Translations under genes and position numbers: made by a program | Source: Oscillatoriophycideae cyanobacterium NC_groundwater_1537_Pr4_S-0.65um_50_18 | Lineage (GTDB): Bacteria > Cyanobacteriota > Cyanobacteriia > Elainellales > Elainellaceae | Direction: 5' to 3' | Length of the DNA stretch: 64,000 nt | Assembly (NCBI GenBank): GCA_016208305.1 | Contig: JACQYI010000009.1 | Span: 248,001 to 312,000 of the forward strand | Notes under the pieces: model-generated | Databases searched by the model: none | What the model saw: only the letters and a program-made list of their open reading frames with translations | Told to the model about the DNA's origin: nothing | Shown here: piece after piece, positions 26,376 through 35,504 of the stretch | Position numbering within the stretch: position 1 is the first letter of the stretch | Layout of the letters: the number at the start of each line of letters is the position of its first letter

Positions 26376-26972
26376 ACGGTTTACACACGCCCCCTAGCTC
26401 GGTTAATTGAACAATTGCAAAGATTGCCTGGAGTTGGCCCTAAGACCGCTCAACGGCTAGCTCTACATATCCTCAAACGCCCTGAAGCGGATGTGCAGGC
26501 TCTAGCCCAAGCGTTGCTAGAGGCCAAGCAGCAGGTTGGCTTTTGTTCAATTTGTTTTCATCTTTCCGCAGAACCCGTCTGCGAAATTTGTCGCGCATCC
26601 AATCGCGATCCCCACACCATTTGTGTGGTTGCCGATTCTAGAGATGTCATCGCTCTAGAGAGAACCCGCGAGTATGAGGGCAAATATCATGTTTTGGGCG
26701 GTCTGATTTCACCGATGGATGGCATGGGCCCTGACCAGCTCAACATCACGCAACTCGTGCGGCGAGTGAATAAGCAAGATATTAAAGAAGTGATTATGGC
26801 CATTAGCCCAAGTGTTGAAGGCGAAACCACAACCCTTTATGTAGGACAGCTTTTGAAGCCCTTCACGAAAGTGACGCGCATCGCCTTTGGTCTGCCTATG
26901 GGCGGCGACTTAGAATATGCCGATGAGGTGACTCTGGCGCGAGCTATGGAAGGACGGCGCGAGTTGGAGTAG
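26376..26972 (+). CDS. recR: Recombination protein RecR, apparent non-canonical start
   Basis: RecR acts with RecO/RecF in gap repair. Domains: helix-hairpin-helix [17 protein letters not shown], four-cysteine zinc finger ([17 protein letters not shown]), Toprim domain ([28 protein letters not shown]) and C-terminal [30 protein letters not shown]. The only ATG/GTG/TTG start in frame is a TTG at 26415, which would remove the conserved [12 protein letters not shown] helix. GGAGG at 26364-26368 lies seven bases before ACG-GTT-TAC-ACA-CGC-CCC (V-Y-T-R-P), so I place the start at the ACG at 26376, giving 198 aa, the normal length. GTT at 26379 is the alternative. Confidence 0.88.
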   Translation, partial: TVYTRPLARLIEQLQRLPGVGPKTAQRLALHILKRPEADVQALAQALLEAKQQVGFCSICFHLSAEPVCEICRASNRDPHTICVVADSRDVIALERTREYEGKYHVLGGLISPMDGMGPDQLNITQLVRRVNKQDIKEVIMAISPSVEGETTTLYVGQLLKPFTKVTRIAFGLPMGGDLEYADEVTLARAMEGRRELE

Positions 26973-27003
26973 GGTCAGGGAAGGACGCCGCTCAAGCTCA
27001 GCC

Positions 27004-28083
27004 TTAAACCTCAGCCCAGTGGGGTTCTGCCAGTAAATGCGCGATCGCCCCACGCAGTTCCGTCAGTTTCTTGGCGGCTTGTCCTGTTGTCAATAATTCT
27101 CTGGCCATCATCAAGCCTGAATTGAGATCAGAGCAAACGCCGCTCTGCCACAAATAAAAGCCGCTGCTCCAGATTGCTGACTCTGCTAGAGGGCTAGAAC
27201 CCCCTGCCAACACAACTTTCATATCCTCTATGAACTGATCTTCAGATTCTAAAGGCACATCCGTATCGGCAAACCCGTAGTCTCTGGGCTGAATCAGAAG
27301 CCGAGTAAACATGGGATCGGTCTTGGGATCATTCACACCGATAATGCAAGTGCGATCGCGCGGAAGATCACAGCTTCCTTCTAGCCCTTTGACCGTGATG
27401 AAGCGCTGCACGCCCCGCAGCTCAGCCGCGACCCGCCCCATTTCTTCGGTGGGCGGATGCACAAATCCTGAAACCACGATCGCCTCTCCTTGATAAGGGC
27501 ACCAAAATAACTCTACGGTGGCAAAGGGTGGGCGCTTGCCTAGCTGTTCTCGGTAGACCACAATATCTTCTGCTAAGCCAAAATGATGCGGCAGATAGAC
27601 AAATCCCAGCAGGGTCTGGGCAAAAGTTTGCTGCACTTGCTCTAGCGTTAGCTTTGTCCAATCGACCTCCAGCTTTTGCCAAATTTCGGCTAGGGGCAGC
27701 CCCTCTTTGGTGGGCATGCGTCGCCCCCCATGCAAAACCACAGGGCATCCAGCCGCAGTTAAAATTAGCGCTACGAGAGGAGTTACGGGAGCCGTGCGCG
27801 ATCGCCCATCATAGGGCACCCCCATCACCAGTGTGGGATAGGCGGCAGCGATCGGCTTTAGCTTTGTGCCCACCGCATCATAAGCATCTAGCATACCCGC
27901 CAGTTCTTCACCCGTTGGCCTTTTGATCCGGTGAGCAATCATGAATGCACCAATTTGTGCCGGGGTCGCCTCCTTCCTGAGCATCATCTGCGTCGCCATA
28001 GCAGCTTCAGCACGGGTGAGATCCTTGCTGGTATGGGTGCCACTGCCCACTTTACGGAGGAATTCTCGAAACACATTACTCAT
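27004..28083 (-). CDS. TrpD2-like (anthranilate phosphoribosyltransferase family) protein
   Basis: About 359 aa with the N-terminal helical domain (SKDLTRAEAAMATQMMLRKEATPAQIGAFMIAHRIKRPTGEELAGMLDAYD) and alpha/beta domain of nucleoside phosphorylase class III enzymes. The glycine-rich PRPP loop GTGGD of true TrpD is replaced by GVPYDGRSRTAPVTPL, as in TrpD2/YbiB proteins, some of which bind nucleic acid and lack TrpD activity. I therefore do not assign tryptophan synthesis. The ATG at 28083 (MSNVFREFLRKVGSGTHTS) is preferred over one at 28095. Confidence 0.85.
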   Translation of the reverse strand: MSNVFREFLRKVGSGTHTSKDLTRAEAAMATQMMLRKEATPAQIGAFMIAHRIKRPTGEELAGMLDAYDAVGTKLKPIAAAYPTLVMGVPYDGRSRTAPVTPLVALILTAAGCPVVLHGGRRMPTKEGLPLAEIWQKLEVDWTKLTLEQVQQTFAQTLLGFVYLPHHFGLAEDIVVYREQLGKRPPFATVELFWCPYQGEAIVVSGFVHPPTEEMGRVAAELRGVQRFITVKGLEGSCDLPRDRTCIIGVNDPKTDPMFTRLLIQPRDYGFADTDVPLESEDQFIEDMKVVLAGGSSPLAESAIWSSGFYLWQSGVCSDLNSGLMMARELLTTGQAAKKLTELRGAIAHLLAEPHWAEV

Positions 28084-28278
28084 GAACAACATCACTCATG
28101 AACGATCGAAGGAAGGGATGGTCAGCAAATAGCGAGGATGGGTGCGCCAGAGGTGCGGAGAGGTCTGCATTGAGAATTTTTGACCTTGGAGAATTTTAAT
28201 TTTAGAGAATTTTAATCTTACATGGATATCAGTGCGATCAATTTCTGGTGCTGGTCTTCTGGCGCTGGTCTTCTGGCA

Positions 28279-29220
28279 TTACTCTAAGACTCGGCCCCCT
28301 AATGCCATAGAAAATTGCGCGTTAATCTGTGCTTTCACCAAGCGTTGTACCAAGTTGCGAAAATGCTGAATTGGCGGAATGTCTAGGCGATCCTGAGTTG
28401 TGACCAAGACGACTTGACGGCTCAGCACAGGCTCTTCAGTTGGTCTAACGACCAGCGATGCGTCATTGCGGATGTCTGACAGCGCCGAGCGAGGCAATAG
28501 TGCCACTAGATCACCCTGACGCACCATGCCTCGAAATCCATCTAATGTATTCAGTTCGATCGCGGGCTTGAGGTTCAGCGCATGGCGTTGAAATTTTTCT
28601 TGCACCAAGCGCTGCATCCCATATCCGTCCTTAAACACAACCTGAGAATATGCAGCGATTTCTTCCCAGGGAACCTGCTTGTAGCGAGTCAGTGGATGTT
28701 CGGCCGCCATCAGCAAATGTACAGGCTCTTCATAGAGCAAATCTACGACCATTTCTGGACTGGTTGTTAGAAATCGATTGTTCATCACGATCGCAACATC
28801 GACTAGCCCATCTTTTAGGACCTTCAGGGCGCGATCGCTGCCTAACGACGTGACTCGAAGCTGAACATTCGGATAGTCTTCACAAAACTGTTGAAGCACA
28901 GGCGGCAAAAAATGCGCTGACACCGAGTGAATGGCTGCCACACAAAGTTCGGGCTGCTTTCCAGCGAGCAAATCTGCAAACTCAGCTGTGGCGTTTTGCC
29001 ACTCTTGACAAATTTTGCGGGCGCGAGGCAAAAACCGCTCCCCGGCAACCGTCAGCTTTGCCTGTGAGGTGCGGTGAAACAGCGGCAAACCTAGCTCTGC
29101 CTCCAGACCTTGAATTTGGCGGCTAATGGTAGGCTGGGTCACTTTACATTGATGCGTCGCCTGCTGGAAACTGCCAGCCTCAGCAACTGCCAAAAAAGCC
29201 TGCAACTGCTCTAGACGCAT
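28279..29220 (-). CDS. ntcB: LysR-type nitrogen assimilation regulator NtcB
   Basis: A 313-aa LysR regulator: winged helix-turn-helix at 1-60 (MRLEQLQAFLAVAEAGSFQQATHQCKVTQPTISRQIQGLE), linker helix and a two-lobe periplasmic-binding-like effector domain. The stretches PRARKICQEWQ, AGKQPELCVAAIHSV, SLGSDRALKVLKDGLVD and VVFKDGYGMQRLVQE match my memory of NtcB, the activator of nitrate/nitrite assimilation genes. An NtcA-type promoter about 200 bp upstream supports this, since ntcB is known to be under NtcA. The nir/nrt operon that NtcB controls is not in the window. Confidence 0.8.
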   Translation of the reverse strand: MRLEQLQAFLAVAEAGSFQQATHQCKVTQPTISRQIQGLEAELGLPLFHRTSQAKLTVAGERFLPRARKICQEWQNATAEFADLLAGKQPELCVAAIHSVSAHFLPPVLQQFCEDYPNVQLRVTSLGSDRALKVLKDGLVDVAIVMNNRFLTTSPEMVVDLLYEEPVHLLMAAEHPLTRYKQVPWEEIAAYSQVVFKDGYGMQRLVQEKFQRHALNLKPAIELNTLDGFRGMVRQGDLVALLPRSALSDIRNDASLVVRPTEEPVLSRQVVLVTTQDRLDIPPIQHFRNLVQRLVKAQINAQFSMALGGRVLE

Positions 29221-29397
29221 AGAAATCTAACCGATAGAACTGGGGCACCGATTCCTCAAAAGATGGTTTTCGCAACAAGAACCGCTCCGCAGCTCTGTTG
29301 CAAAAGTCACCCTCTAAACTGAGCTATGCCAGAATCTGAAACAAACAAGATATTGCAGCACCAATTGAGTGCAACATCTTGTCTGTCCCACTCCCTC

Positions 29398-29439
29398 AAT
29401 TTACGAGAGTTAGACAAGCAACTTGGTATCGTAAATTAC
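29398..29439 (-). promoter_or_regulatory. NtcA-activated promoter for ntcB
   Basis: GTA-N8-TAC palindrome at 29426-29439 (reads GTATCGTAAATTAC on the plus strand). On the minus strand it is followed, after exactly 22 bases, by TAAATT (29403-29398), which fits the TAN3T -10 box. This is the canonical class II NtcA promoter geometry. It lies 178 bp upstream of the ntcB ATG, on the right strand. Confidence 0.75.
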
Positions 29440-29523
29440 GATTGCCTGATTGTTCCAGTGCTAGATCCTAAGCAATGTTGACAGCGACTCAGCTTCCCTT
29501 AGGCTCCTTACAACATTAAAACC

Positions 29524-29576
29524 AAGAACTTTTTTGAGAGCGTACAGCTCTGCCGCACGCTCTCAAAAAAGTTCTT
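29524..29576. terminator. Perfect 20-bp stem terminator
   Basis: Arm 29524-29543 (AAGAACTTTTTTGAGAGCGT) is exactly inverted at 29557-29576, with a 13-base loop. Each strand has a run of six T in its descending arm. It lies 55 bp after the stop of the minus-strand glycosyltransferase and separates the polysaccharide region from ntcB. Confidence 0.85.
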
Positions 29577-29631
29577 CAAGTTATTTCTGTGCCGATCCTT
29601 AGACGCTTCGAATTTTCTTTGAGCAGGCAAT

Positions 29632-30744
29632 TCAGGCGTAGATTTTCAGAGGAGTCGCTAGCCCAGAAGCCGTTTCTTCAAGATGAGCGATTCCTCGATT
29701 TAAAGTTTCAGGGCTTTCAAGTCCCACAGTTTCGAATATCTGTCGAATGCGATACCGCCAGTCATGTCTCAAAAGACTCTCGCGATAGTTTCGCTGAACG
29801 TTGAGCGCTAGGGTTTCGCTGTCATTCAAAATATCTTCAAAAAACGGAATCCAATCACTCTCAGCATCAGGAATATCGATTACGCTATTCTCCCAATCCA
29901 TCAGCTCTGCGGTTCCTTTGCCGAAGGGCTTTTTGCCCACAATGGTACATCCGGAAGCCCAAGCTTCATACCAGCGATAGAGAATAGGAGAATAACCCAT
30001 GAAACGAGGAATATTGCTGGCCTCAAAGCATAGGCTGAGCTTAGAGCGATCGAGCAGTTTAGAAAGCAGCGTTATATGCTCTCTGTGATCATCTACTTCA
30101 GGTCGAGAAAAAGTGGAATGGAAGTAAACTCGACCATCTTGATGCTGATTAAAGTTTGTTTGTAAGCAGCGATGTAAATCTAAATTTCCTCGACCGTAAG
30201 CAATGATATCAATCCACCGATTCTGGTTCTTTCCACCTGTTCTCAGAACATTTGCGGCTAGAGGTAAGAAAGAAGTCTTCACCATTCCGGTCGCGTCAAC
30301 TGCATCAGCAATTTCGGCACTCATGACAAACAAATGATCCAGGTGGCTAGCAGCCGCTTTATCCAGGTGCTGCGGATCAAAGCCGTCTAACACATAGCCT
30401 AAACGCAAATCAAATTTTTGCAGCAGAGGGCCAAGGGCGTGCATGGAGAGCAAAAACTGTGGTTGAAGTCCGATGATGAGAAGGACATTACAACCCTTGC
30501 CCAGAGTGGGTAAATTTTCGATCTCAAACCAGGATTTGAAAATGCGGTGTCTGTATCGTCTTAGAAATGCCAGATGGTCATCAGGGAACTCGATGCCTTG
30601 CGAAAGCTTAATTTTATTATTGGCCGATGGATAGATAAAAGTTGGATTGCAAGTAGTCGCCAGAGTTTCTTCTAAATCATAGCTGACCGACCAACCCACA
30701 TATTTGTTACTAGGGTGAAGCTCTGACAATACAAACAGATTCAT
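29632..30744 (-). CDS. Glycosyltransferase, GT-B family 1-like
   Basis: About 370 aa. The C-terminal half has the Rossmann-type donor-sugar lobe: RSKLSLCFEASNIPRFMGYSPILYRWYEAWASGCTIVGKKPFG is the CgeB/GT1-like motif in which the acidic residue of YRWYEAWASG binds the nucleotide sugar, followed by the N-x-x-x-S-L-x-H-D-W-R-Y-R-I C-terminal helix. The N-terminal half is poorly conserved. GAGG six bases before the ATG at 30744 (MNLFVLSELHP) favours that start over an ATG at 30765. First of a polysaccharide series; acceptor unknown. Confidence 0.75.
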   Translation of the reverse strand: MNLFVLSELHPSNKYVGWSVSYDLEETLATTCNPTFIYPSANNKIKLSQGIEFPDDHLAFLRRYRHRIFKSWFEIENLPTLGKGCNVLLIIGLQPQFLLSMHALGPLLQKFDLRLGYVLDGFDPQHLDKAAASHLDHLFVMSAEIADAVDATGMVKTSFLPLAANVLRTGGKNQNRWIDIIAYGRGNLDLHRCLQTNFNQHQDGRVYFHSTFSRPEVDDHREHITLLSKLLDRSKLSLCFEASNIPRFMGYSPILYRWYEAWASGCTIVGKKPFGKGTAELMDWENSVIDIPDAESDWIPFFEDILNDSETLALNVQRNYRESLLRHDWRYRIRQIFETVGLESPETLNRGIAHLEETASGLATPLKIYA

Positions 30745-31486
30745 ATCTAACCTCTGCAAGCCCATTATCTAAAAGATCTGTAGTCATATCTGGCTTTACC
30801 CAGATCGATTATGCAAGTGGAAAACCTATGGGGGCGTTTCTCAGCTTCAATGCTTCTAACTCATCCCAAAGCATCTAAAGCAGATAAGGATCTAAGCAAT
30901 TAAGACCTGTAGCAAGCTCGAAAGCGATTGCGATCGCAACCTACTGGGTAATCCACTCTGTAAGCAAGAAGTTCAAGTCTGAAAAGATGAGCGCTCATTG
31001 CAGCTCGACTCCCTCTAGCAGAGAATATTTCAACAGCGTATGAGTTAACCCAGCATCTTCTAAGAAGGGAGCCGCCACTGATAATTAATTGAATCAGTAG
31101 AATTACGTAGATTGTCGAATGACTTTCCTCGCTCACTTATGCTGCATCCCCTCAATCGCTTACATCATACTAGTAACAAAGTCGTATGCCTGCTAGGGGA
31201 TTTCTTACCAATTTACGGAAACTTTAACCTTGTATCAGATGTGTCGCTGTGCGATCGGCTGTACATAACGCTTTGCCGCTCATGCGTTTGTTGTGAACAT
31301 TCATAAATGCATTATGTTTAAGCCAGTGCTTTTTCCCAAGTGCTCCAAAGTGCCTCAGCTTATGGGCTGCTATCCAGAAAAACCTTGACATCAAGAATAG
31401 TTGAAGAGCTATGAACTCTTCAGCCATTCCTAGGCAGAAACTCTGAAAATTATGAAGCGTGAAAGCGCTTAAGAGCTAATAGCAGA
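30745..31486. other. Long gene-free spacer 1 of the polysaccharide region
   Basis: A 740-bp AT-rich spacer. Short frames (for example 30900-31136 and 31224-31427, minus) have no recognisable content. The segment 31094-31231 contains two blocks that recur in the same order in the next large spacer. Confidence 0.5.
31094..31231. repeat. Diverged duplicated spacer segment, copy A
   Basis: Two anchors, TCAGTAGAATTACGTAGAT (31094-31112) and CAATTTACGGAAACTTTAAC (31209-31228), recur with single mismatches at 33260-33278 and 33365-33384, in the same order and at similar spacing (115 versus 105 bp). Both copies lie upstream of minus-strand glycosyltransferase genes. Confidence 0.65.
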
Positions 31487-32614
31487 TTATGGGCAGAGCT
31501 GCGCTGGGATGCGCTGTTCACTCACTGGAATAGTTTGAAGTAGAGACGCTATCTTTTTGACAAAGTGCTTTTGCTGGAAGTAATCTTTGTAAGCTTCACG
31601 GGCATTATCAATGATCTGATTTGCTGCATCCGGATTTTCTAGATAATAGCGACATTTTTCTGCCAGATCAGCATAGTCCCAGCGCACCGGAACATAAGTA
31701 ACTCCTGGAATAAAAATGTTGGGTGCTACGTCAATGTGTTCTATCGAAGGTTTGATTAGTAAGCAGCCGTAACAGACTGCTTCAAAGTCACGAAACGTAA
31801 CTTCGCCCCAGCCAAATGGACTGAATGCAATACGGCTACGCTGAATATCTCGAAAGTATTGCTTGGATGAAACAGTGCGCTCTCCACTATACGATCCACT
31901 GACTGACAGCTTGTATTCTGGAGCTAGCTGCTGCAAACCTTCGATCGCCGCCAGCCGATGCTGTCCATACCATTCAACATTATTTCTAGGGCCATAGGAG
32001 ACATGGCAGCATATATCAATGTCTCGTTTATGAAACAGTCGTTTCCAAGGCATTGGAGTACTAAAAAGCTGCTGCTTAAATCTGGGAGTCAGTGAAATAT
32101 ACCAACCACTATCAATACGAAACTCATAACCTACGGGCACTTCTGATCCGACATGCCAACCCTTTAGATCATAGCCAAGATCTCGAACAAGGCGATCGGT
32201 GAGCATATGTCCGCCCAGAAGCGGCTCTGTGTAAGCACTTAGATCCTTAAGACATTGGTACTTTAGGAAGCGATCGACATAAGGCAGAACGTTAAAGAAG
32301 CGGCTGCTCGTTTGATCGAAGGGATCGATAAAGAAAATCTTAGCATTCGGATTTTGCTGGCGCAGATTCTTCATCACGCGTTTTGCATCTTCCGCACTTT
32401 CTTTCCAGTCTGGGCGAACGAAGAAAACATCTGCTTTGATATTTTGACAAGCAGCTTCAATTTCTGCAAATGTGTGAGCTTGAATGTGTTGAAACTCAAA
32501 CCCTAGCTCACGACGTAAGTCATCTCTATTATCAAAAAATGGATAGAGTTGAGCGGCAGGAATGCTGTCATTCTGCCCTCTAATTTTTGCATTACCGATG
32601 ATGACTGCCTTCAT
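31487..32614 (-). CDS. Glycosyltransferase, GT-B, exostosin/GT1-like
   Basis: A 375-aa protein. The C-terminal lobe has YFRDIQRSRIAFSPFGWGEVTFRDFEAVCYGCLLIKPSIEHIDVAPNIFIPGVTYVPVRWDYADLAEKCRYYLENPDAANQI, the usual nucleotide-sugar binding pattern of exostosin-like and CgeB-type transferases (FRDFEAVCYGCLLIKP). The N-terminal half carries a second alpha/beta lobe. It is likely to add one sugar to an exopolysaccharide or O-antigen-type chain; donor and acceptor are unknown. Flanked on both sides by long gene-free spacers, so it has its own promoter. Confidence 0.75.
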   Translation of the reverse strand: MKAVIIGNAKIRGQNDSIPAAQLYPFFDNRDDLRRELGFEFQHIQAHTFAEIEAACQNIKADVFFVRPDWKESAEDAKRVMKNLRQQNPNAKIFFIDPFDQTSSRFFNVLPYVDRFLKYQCLKDLSAYTEPLLGGHMLTDRLVRDLGYDLKGWHVGSEVPVGYEFRIDSGWYISLTPRFKQQLFSTPMPWKRLFHKRDIDICCHVSYGPRNNVEWYGQHRLAAIEGLQQLAPEYKLSVSGSYSGERTVSSKQYFRDIQRSRIAFSPFGWGEVTFRDFEAVCYGCLLIKPSIEHIDVAPNIFIPGVTYVPVRWDYADLAEKCRYYLENPDAANQIIDNAREAYKDYFQQKHFVKKIASLLQTIPVSEQRIPAQLCP

Positions 32615-32835
32615 AGATTTAATTCCACAATCGTAAATGGGGACTATATCAATTTCTGGCAGATAACCAGATGACCCTTAGCGTTAACAAGCGTTCCTAA
32701 AGTAAACACAGCTTGAAAGACTCTATCTCAGGAGAAATTTCAACTTTTACTAAAATTTTTATGCCGATTGAAGACCTTAGTAAGTCTGAACGGTAAGTAA
32801 GTAAGTGGAATGAATTGTAGGATGGATTGACGATA

Positions 32836-32904
32836 GCGTAACTCATACAAGCGTTGGATTACCTTGCGGGAAGCAAGCTACGTGCCTTAACCTAATCTCA
32901 TAGG
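32836..32904. repeat. Dispersed ~68-bp repeat, copy 1
   Basis: About 80 percent identical by eye to 39103-39169. The shared invariant block is AAGCAAGCTACGTGCC. Nearly all differences are transitions. The element resembles the small TAACCCA-type hairpin repeats common in filamentous cyanobacterial spacers. Confidence 0.75.
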
Positions 32905-33259
32905 TTTTCTATTCAATGAGTTCTAGCGAGTTCATGTAATGCTTCATCAGTATTTGCAAGAGTTTCACTATATATCTGAAGCTACAAGATGAGTTATGCA
33001 AACTCAAGATTAGTAGGTCTGCTCTCTAATTTTGATGCTGCTAGCTCACACTAAAACAGTTCGAGTAATTTTTACAGTTGTTCAAGCTGGGCAAGGCTTA
33101 AAAGGGGAGATTTGGATCGTAAACATTTAGGCGGCTCCACAAGCAGAAAATTTCAAATTGAAATGGGAGCGATCGCAACTCGTTCTTTTCCGCAAAGACT
33201 GGATTGAAAGCAAATCAGCTCATCATTTTCTGAAAAGCCGCTAGCGCAAATCACGGTTC

Positions 33260-33384
33260 TCAGTAGAATTGCGTAGATCTTTCAAGAATCACCCTGACTG
33301 ACTTGGCTTGTGTACTGAAATTATTTTAGTAAGTAAGTGATATTTCTGTCAGAAAACATCGAGTCAATTTACGGAAGCTTTAAC
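33260..33384. repeat. Diverged duplicated spacer segment, copy B
   Basis: Counterpart of 31094-31231, with anchors TCAGTAGAATTGCGTAGAT and CAATTTACGGAAGCTTTAAC. The sequence between the anchors is largely unalignable. Confidence 0.65.
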
Positions 33385-33452
33385 GTTTTAAAAGCTACAT
33401 GAGCTGTCTTCACAAAAACCTCGATACGACCTAATGCCCTTTATCTTAAATA

Positions 33453-33482
33453 AACAAAAAACTCCGTAAACCTACGGAGTTC
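33453..33482 (-). terminator. Rho-independent terminator of the lipoprotein gene
   Basis: AACTCCGTA / TACGGAGTT arms (33460-33468 and 33473-33481) with an AACC loop. On the minus strand the stem is followed by TTTTTTG, a proper T-tail, 70 bp after the stop at 33553. Confidence 0.88.
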
Positions 33483-33552
33483 CGGCATTCAGGTCTGCCG
33501 ACTGGCTAAGGCCGTAGGCAAAGCTGAGCGATTGCCCACCTTACCCACAGCT

Positions 33553-35340
33553 TTATCGCAACTGATTTTTTTGGATAAAGTCCATCAATGCATCATATTT
33601 GGGCGAATTTGGCTGATCTACATACTCCAACGCGCCCCAGCTTCCCCATTTACTGGGTTCATCGATGTCGGAAAAATGCATAAATAAGCTTCCGCCTTCA
33701 TCTTTCCAACTATTCAATAGCTTCGTATACATCTCATACATCTCAGGGCGACGATTCAGATTAATGAAGAATTGGGTCAACTGGGCATTATTTTCAACTC
33801 CCTGCCTCCCGGCAATATGCTGCCCTGCTTCATAAGCCAAAAATTTCAGCCCTTTGGATTGAGCAACTTTTTTGTGGTAGATGAAGCCATCACGAGTATC
33901 TTGTAGGCTGTCTCCCCAATCTCCTTTTTGATCGAGGCGCTTCAACGCCTGACCAAAGCCCCCGTTACTTTCTTTCAGCCAAGACTCAACCTGTTTTTCA
34001 GCATCAGGTGAGCCTAAGTTGCCGCTGAAGTAGCCAGTCACGGCATAAGCATCCCCATGTTGGTAACAAGGTTTATTGCCCTCAGCTACCCAGTACGAGC
34101 AATCCAGGATGCTTGTTTCCAAGCCTTGCCAGCCTGTCTGAGTGCTCAAGACTGTAATGAGGCGTGAATTCTGTCCAGTTCCTGCTTCTCCAAACACCTG
34201 TTTCCAAATATCAGCCATCTGAGCTGCGCGCATCCCGTACCATTGGGCAAAAGCATCGCCTTTATCTTGGCCCCAGCGAGCTTTCCCTTGCTCCAGAGCA
34301 TAGTGGGATTGAGGAAAAGTCCAGTTCCACACCTCATTGGACAGCTCAACATAGACCTTGAGCTTTGGATCTAGCTTTTCTTTAACGAGGCTGGCAAACT
34401 TTTGCATGTAGTCATCAGTTGCTTTGTGCGGCATGTTGAACCAGGGATCTGCCCCCAGTCGATTCGCCAGCTCAATCATGATCTCTAAGGGTGCGCCTTT
34501 GCCAAACGCATAGGAAGCGTCTTCTACTTTAGAGCGATCGCTCCACTCCCTCTGTTCAGAGGTATTGGTATTCATCCAATCCATGAAGCGTAGAGCACTA
34601 AATTTCTGTGTTTTTTCGATAAATGCAGGGTTGAATATTTCAGTTTCATAGGTCATTTCATGGGCGATCGGCACGACTCGGATATTGCGGATGTAGTTTC
34701 CGGTTTTGCGCGGGTCGGTCGCCGTAATGACGAGATGAATGCCATCTCCATCGTTGGCAGTGTTGACTTCGATGATATCTCTACCCGGTTTGGAAGCGGC
34801 CTCGTCTTTGCGGGCGTCATAAATATATTCAATCGTGCCCTCGCCATCGTATAGCACAACATACTGGCCTTGAGGATATTTCCCACTACCACCCAACAAG
34901 ATGGTGCGAACACGAGTGTATTTGGGAGCTTCTTCGAGTTGAGGGAGAGATTTCACCCAGCCATGCTCATCTAGATCCAGCTGGGCGAACTCTCCTGTAT
35001 CCCAAGAGCCATCGCAGCCCGGCTCTCCATTGACGCACTGAGGTATCCAAGTTCTAGCGCTCTTGAACAGATCTAAAAACGGCACTTCTGTTGACCAATC
35101 GGTAATGCCGCGCAAGTTAGTGCCAACTGCCAACTCCGGTCTAGATTCATTGGGAGTTGCTCCATTCGCAATAGCTCCATTGGGACTGACTTTGTTAGAG
35201 ATGTTGCCACCGGAGCAGGCGATCGCCAAGTACATCGTCAGCGCTGAAGTTGCTAACCAAACGATCGCTCGCAGAAAAAGCATTTGACGATTTTTTAGCC
35301 CAAAGAATCGTAGAGCCATAGCGCTGGAGTCCTTCTTCAT
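33553..35340 (-). CDS. Glycoside hydrolase-like lipoprotein
   Basis: A 595-aa exported protein. The signal region (MLFLRAIVWLATSALTMYLAIAC) ends in a lipobox-like L-A-I-A-C, with C42 the likely lipidated residue. The mature part has an N-terminal beta domain and then a TIM-barrel-like catalytic region: LKVYVELSNEVWNW, with N-E in the place of a clan GH-A acid/base, and LKFLAYEAGQH, with E in the place of the nucleophile. Similar proteins are annotated as cellulose-binding or cellulase-like. Inside a polysaccharide cluster it may trim or release the product at the cell surface. It has its own terminator. Confidence 0.75.
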   Translation of the reverse strand: MKKDSSAMALRFFGLKNRQMLFLRAIVWLATSALTMYLAIACSGGNISNKVSPNGAIANGATPNESRPELAVGTNLRGITDWSTEVPFLDLFKSARTWIPQCVNGEPGCDGSWDTGEFAQLDLDEHGWVKSLPQLEEAPKYTRVRTILLGGSGKYPQGQYVVLYDGEGTIEYIYDARKDEAASKPGRDIIEVNTANDGDGIHLVITATDPRKTGNYIRNIRVVPIAHEMTYETEIFNPAFIEKTQKFSALRFMDWMNTNTSEQREWSDRSKVEDASYAFGKGAPLEIMIELANRLGADPWFNMPHKATDDYMQKFASLVKEKLDPKLKVYVELSNEVWNWTFPQSHYALEQGKARWGQDKGDAFAQWYGMRAAQMADIWKQVFGEAGTGQNSRLITVLSTQTGWQGLETSILDCSYWVAEGNKPCYQHGDAYAVTGYFSGNLGSPDAEKQVESWLKESNGGFGQALKRLDQKGDWGDSLQDTRDGFIYHKKVAQSKGLKFLAYEAGQHIAGRQGVENNAQLTQFFINLNRRPEMYEMYTKLLNSWKDEGGSLFMHFSDIDEPSKWGSWGALEYVDQPNSPKYDALMDFIQKNQLR

Positions 35341-35504
35341 ATCTTCGTTTTAAGCGGCATTGCTTGAGCTAGGGATATGTTTTTGTCAGAGGAGCATGGA
35401 GCAGCTCTCTAGCACAACATTTATCCTGAAAACCAGAAATGCCTCGTTTTAAGCAGGCTTTAGAAGCTGAACTGAGGAAACCTGATCGATTAAATTTGCG
35501 ATCC

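Larger units (their letters stand above)
29221..29631. other. ntcB leader region and glycosyltransferase terminator
   Basis: Contains the NtcA-type promoter (29398-29439), an imperfect hairpin in the presumed ntcB leader (ACAAGATATTGC near 29345 with GCAACATCTTGT near 29371) and a strong terminator hairpin (29524-29576). No gene. Confidence 0.6.
32615..33552. other. Long gene-free spacer 2 of the polysaccharide region
   Basis: A 938-bp AT-rich spacer. It holds a dispersed repeat (32836-32904), GTAAGTAAGTAAGTG-like tetramer runs (about 32792-32806 and 33328-33340), duplicate segment B (33260-33384), an ACCCTGACTGAC motif (33291-33302) that recurs before the gene at 36754, and the terminator of the lipoprotein gene. 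No gene recognised. Confidence 0.55.
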
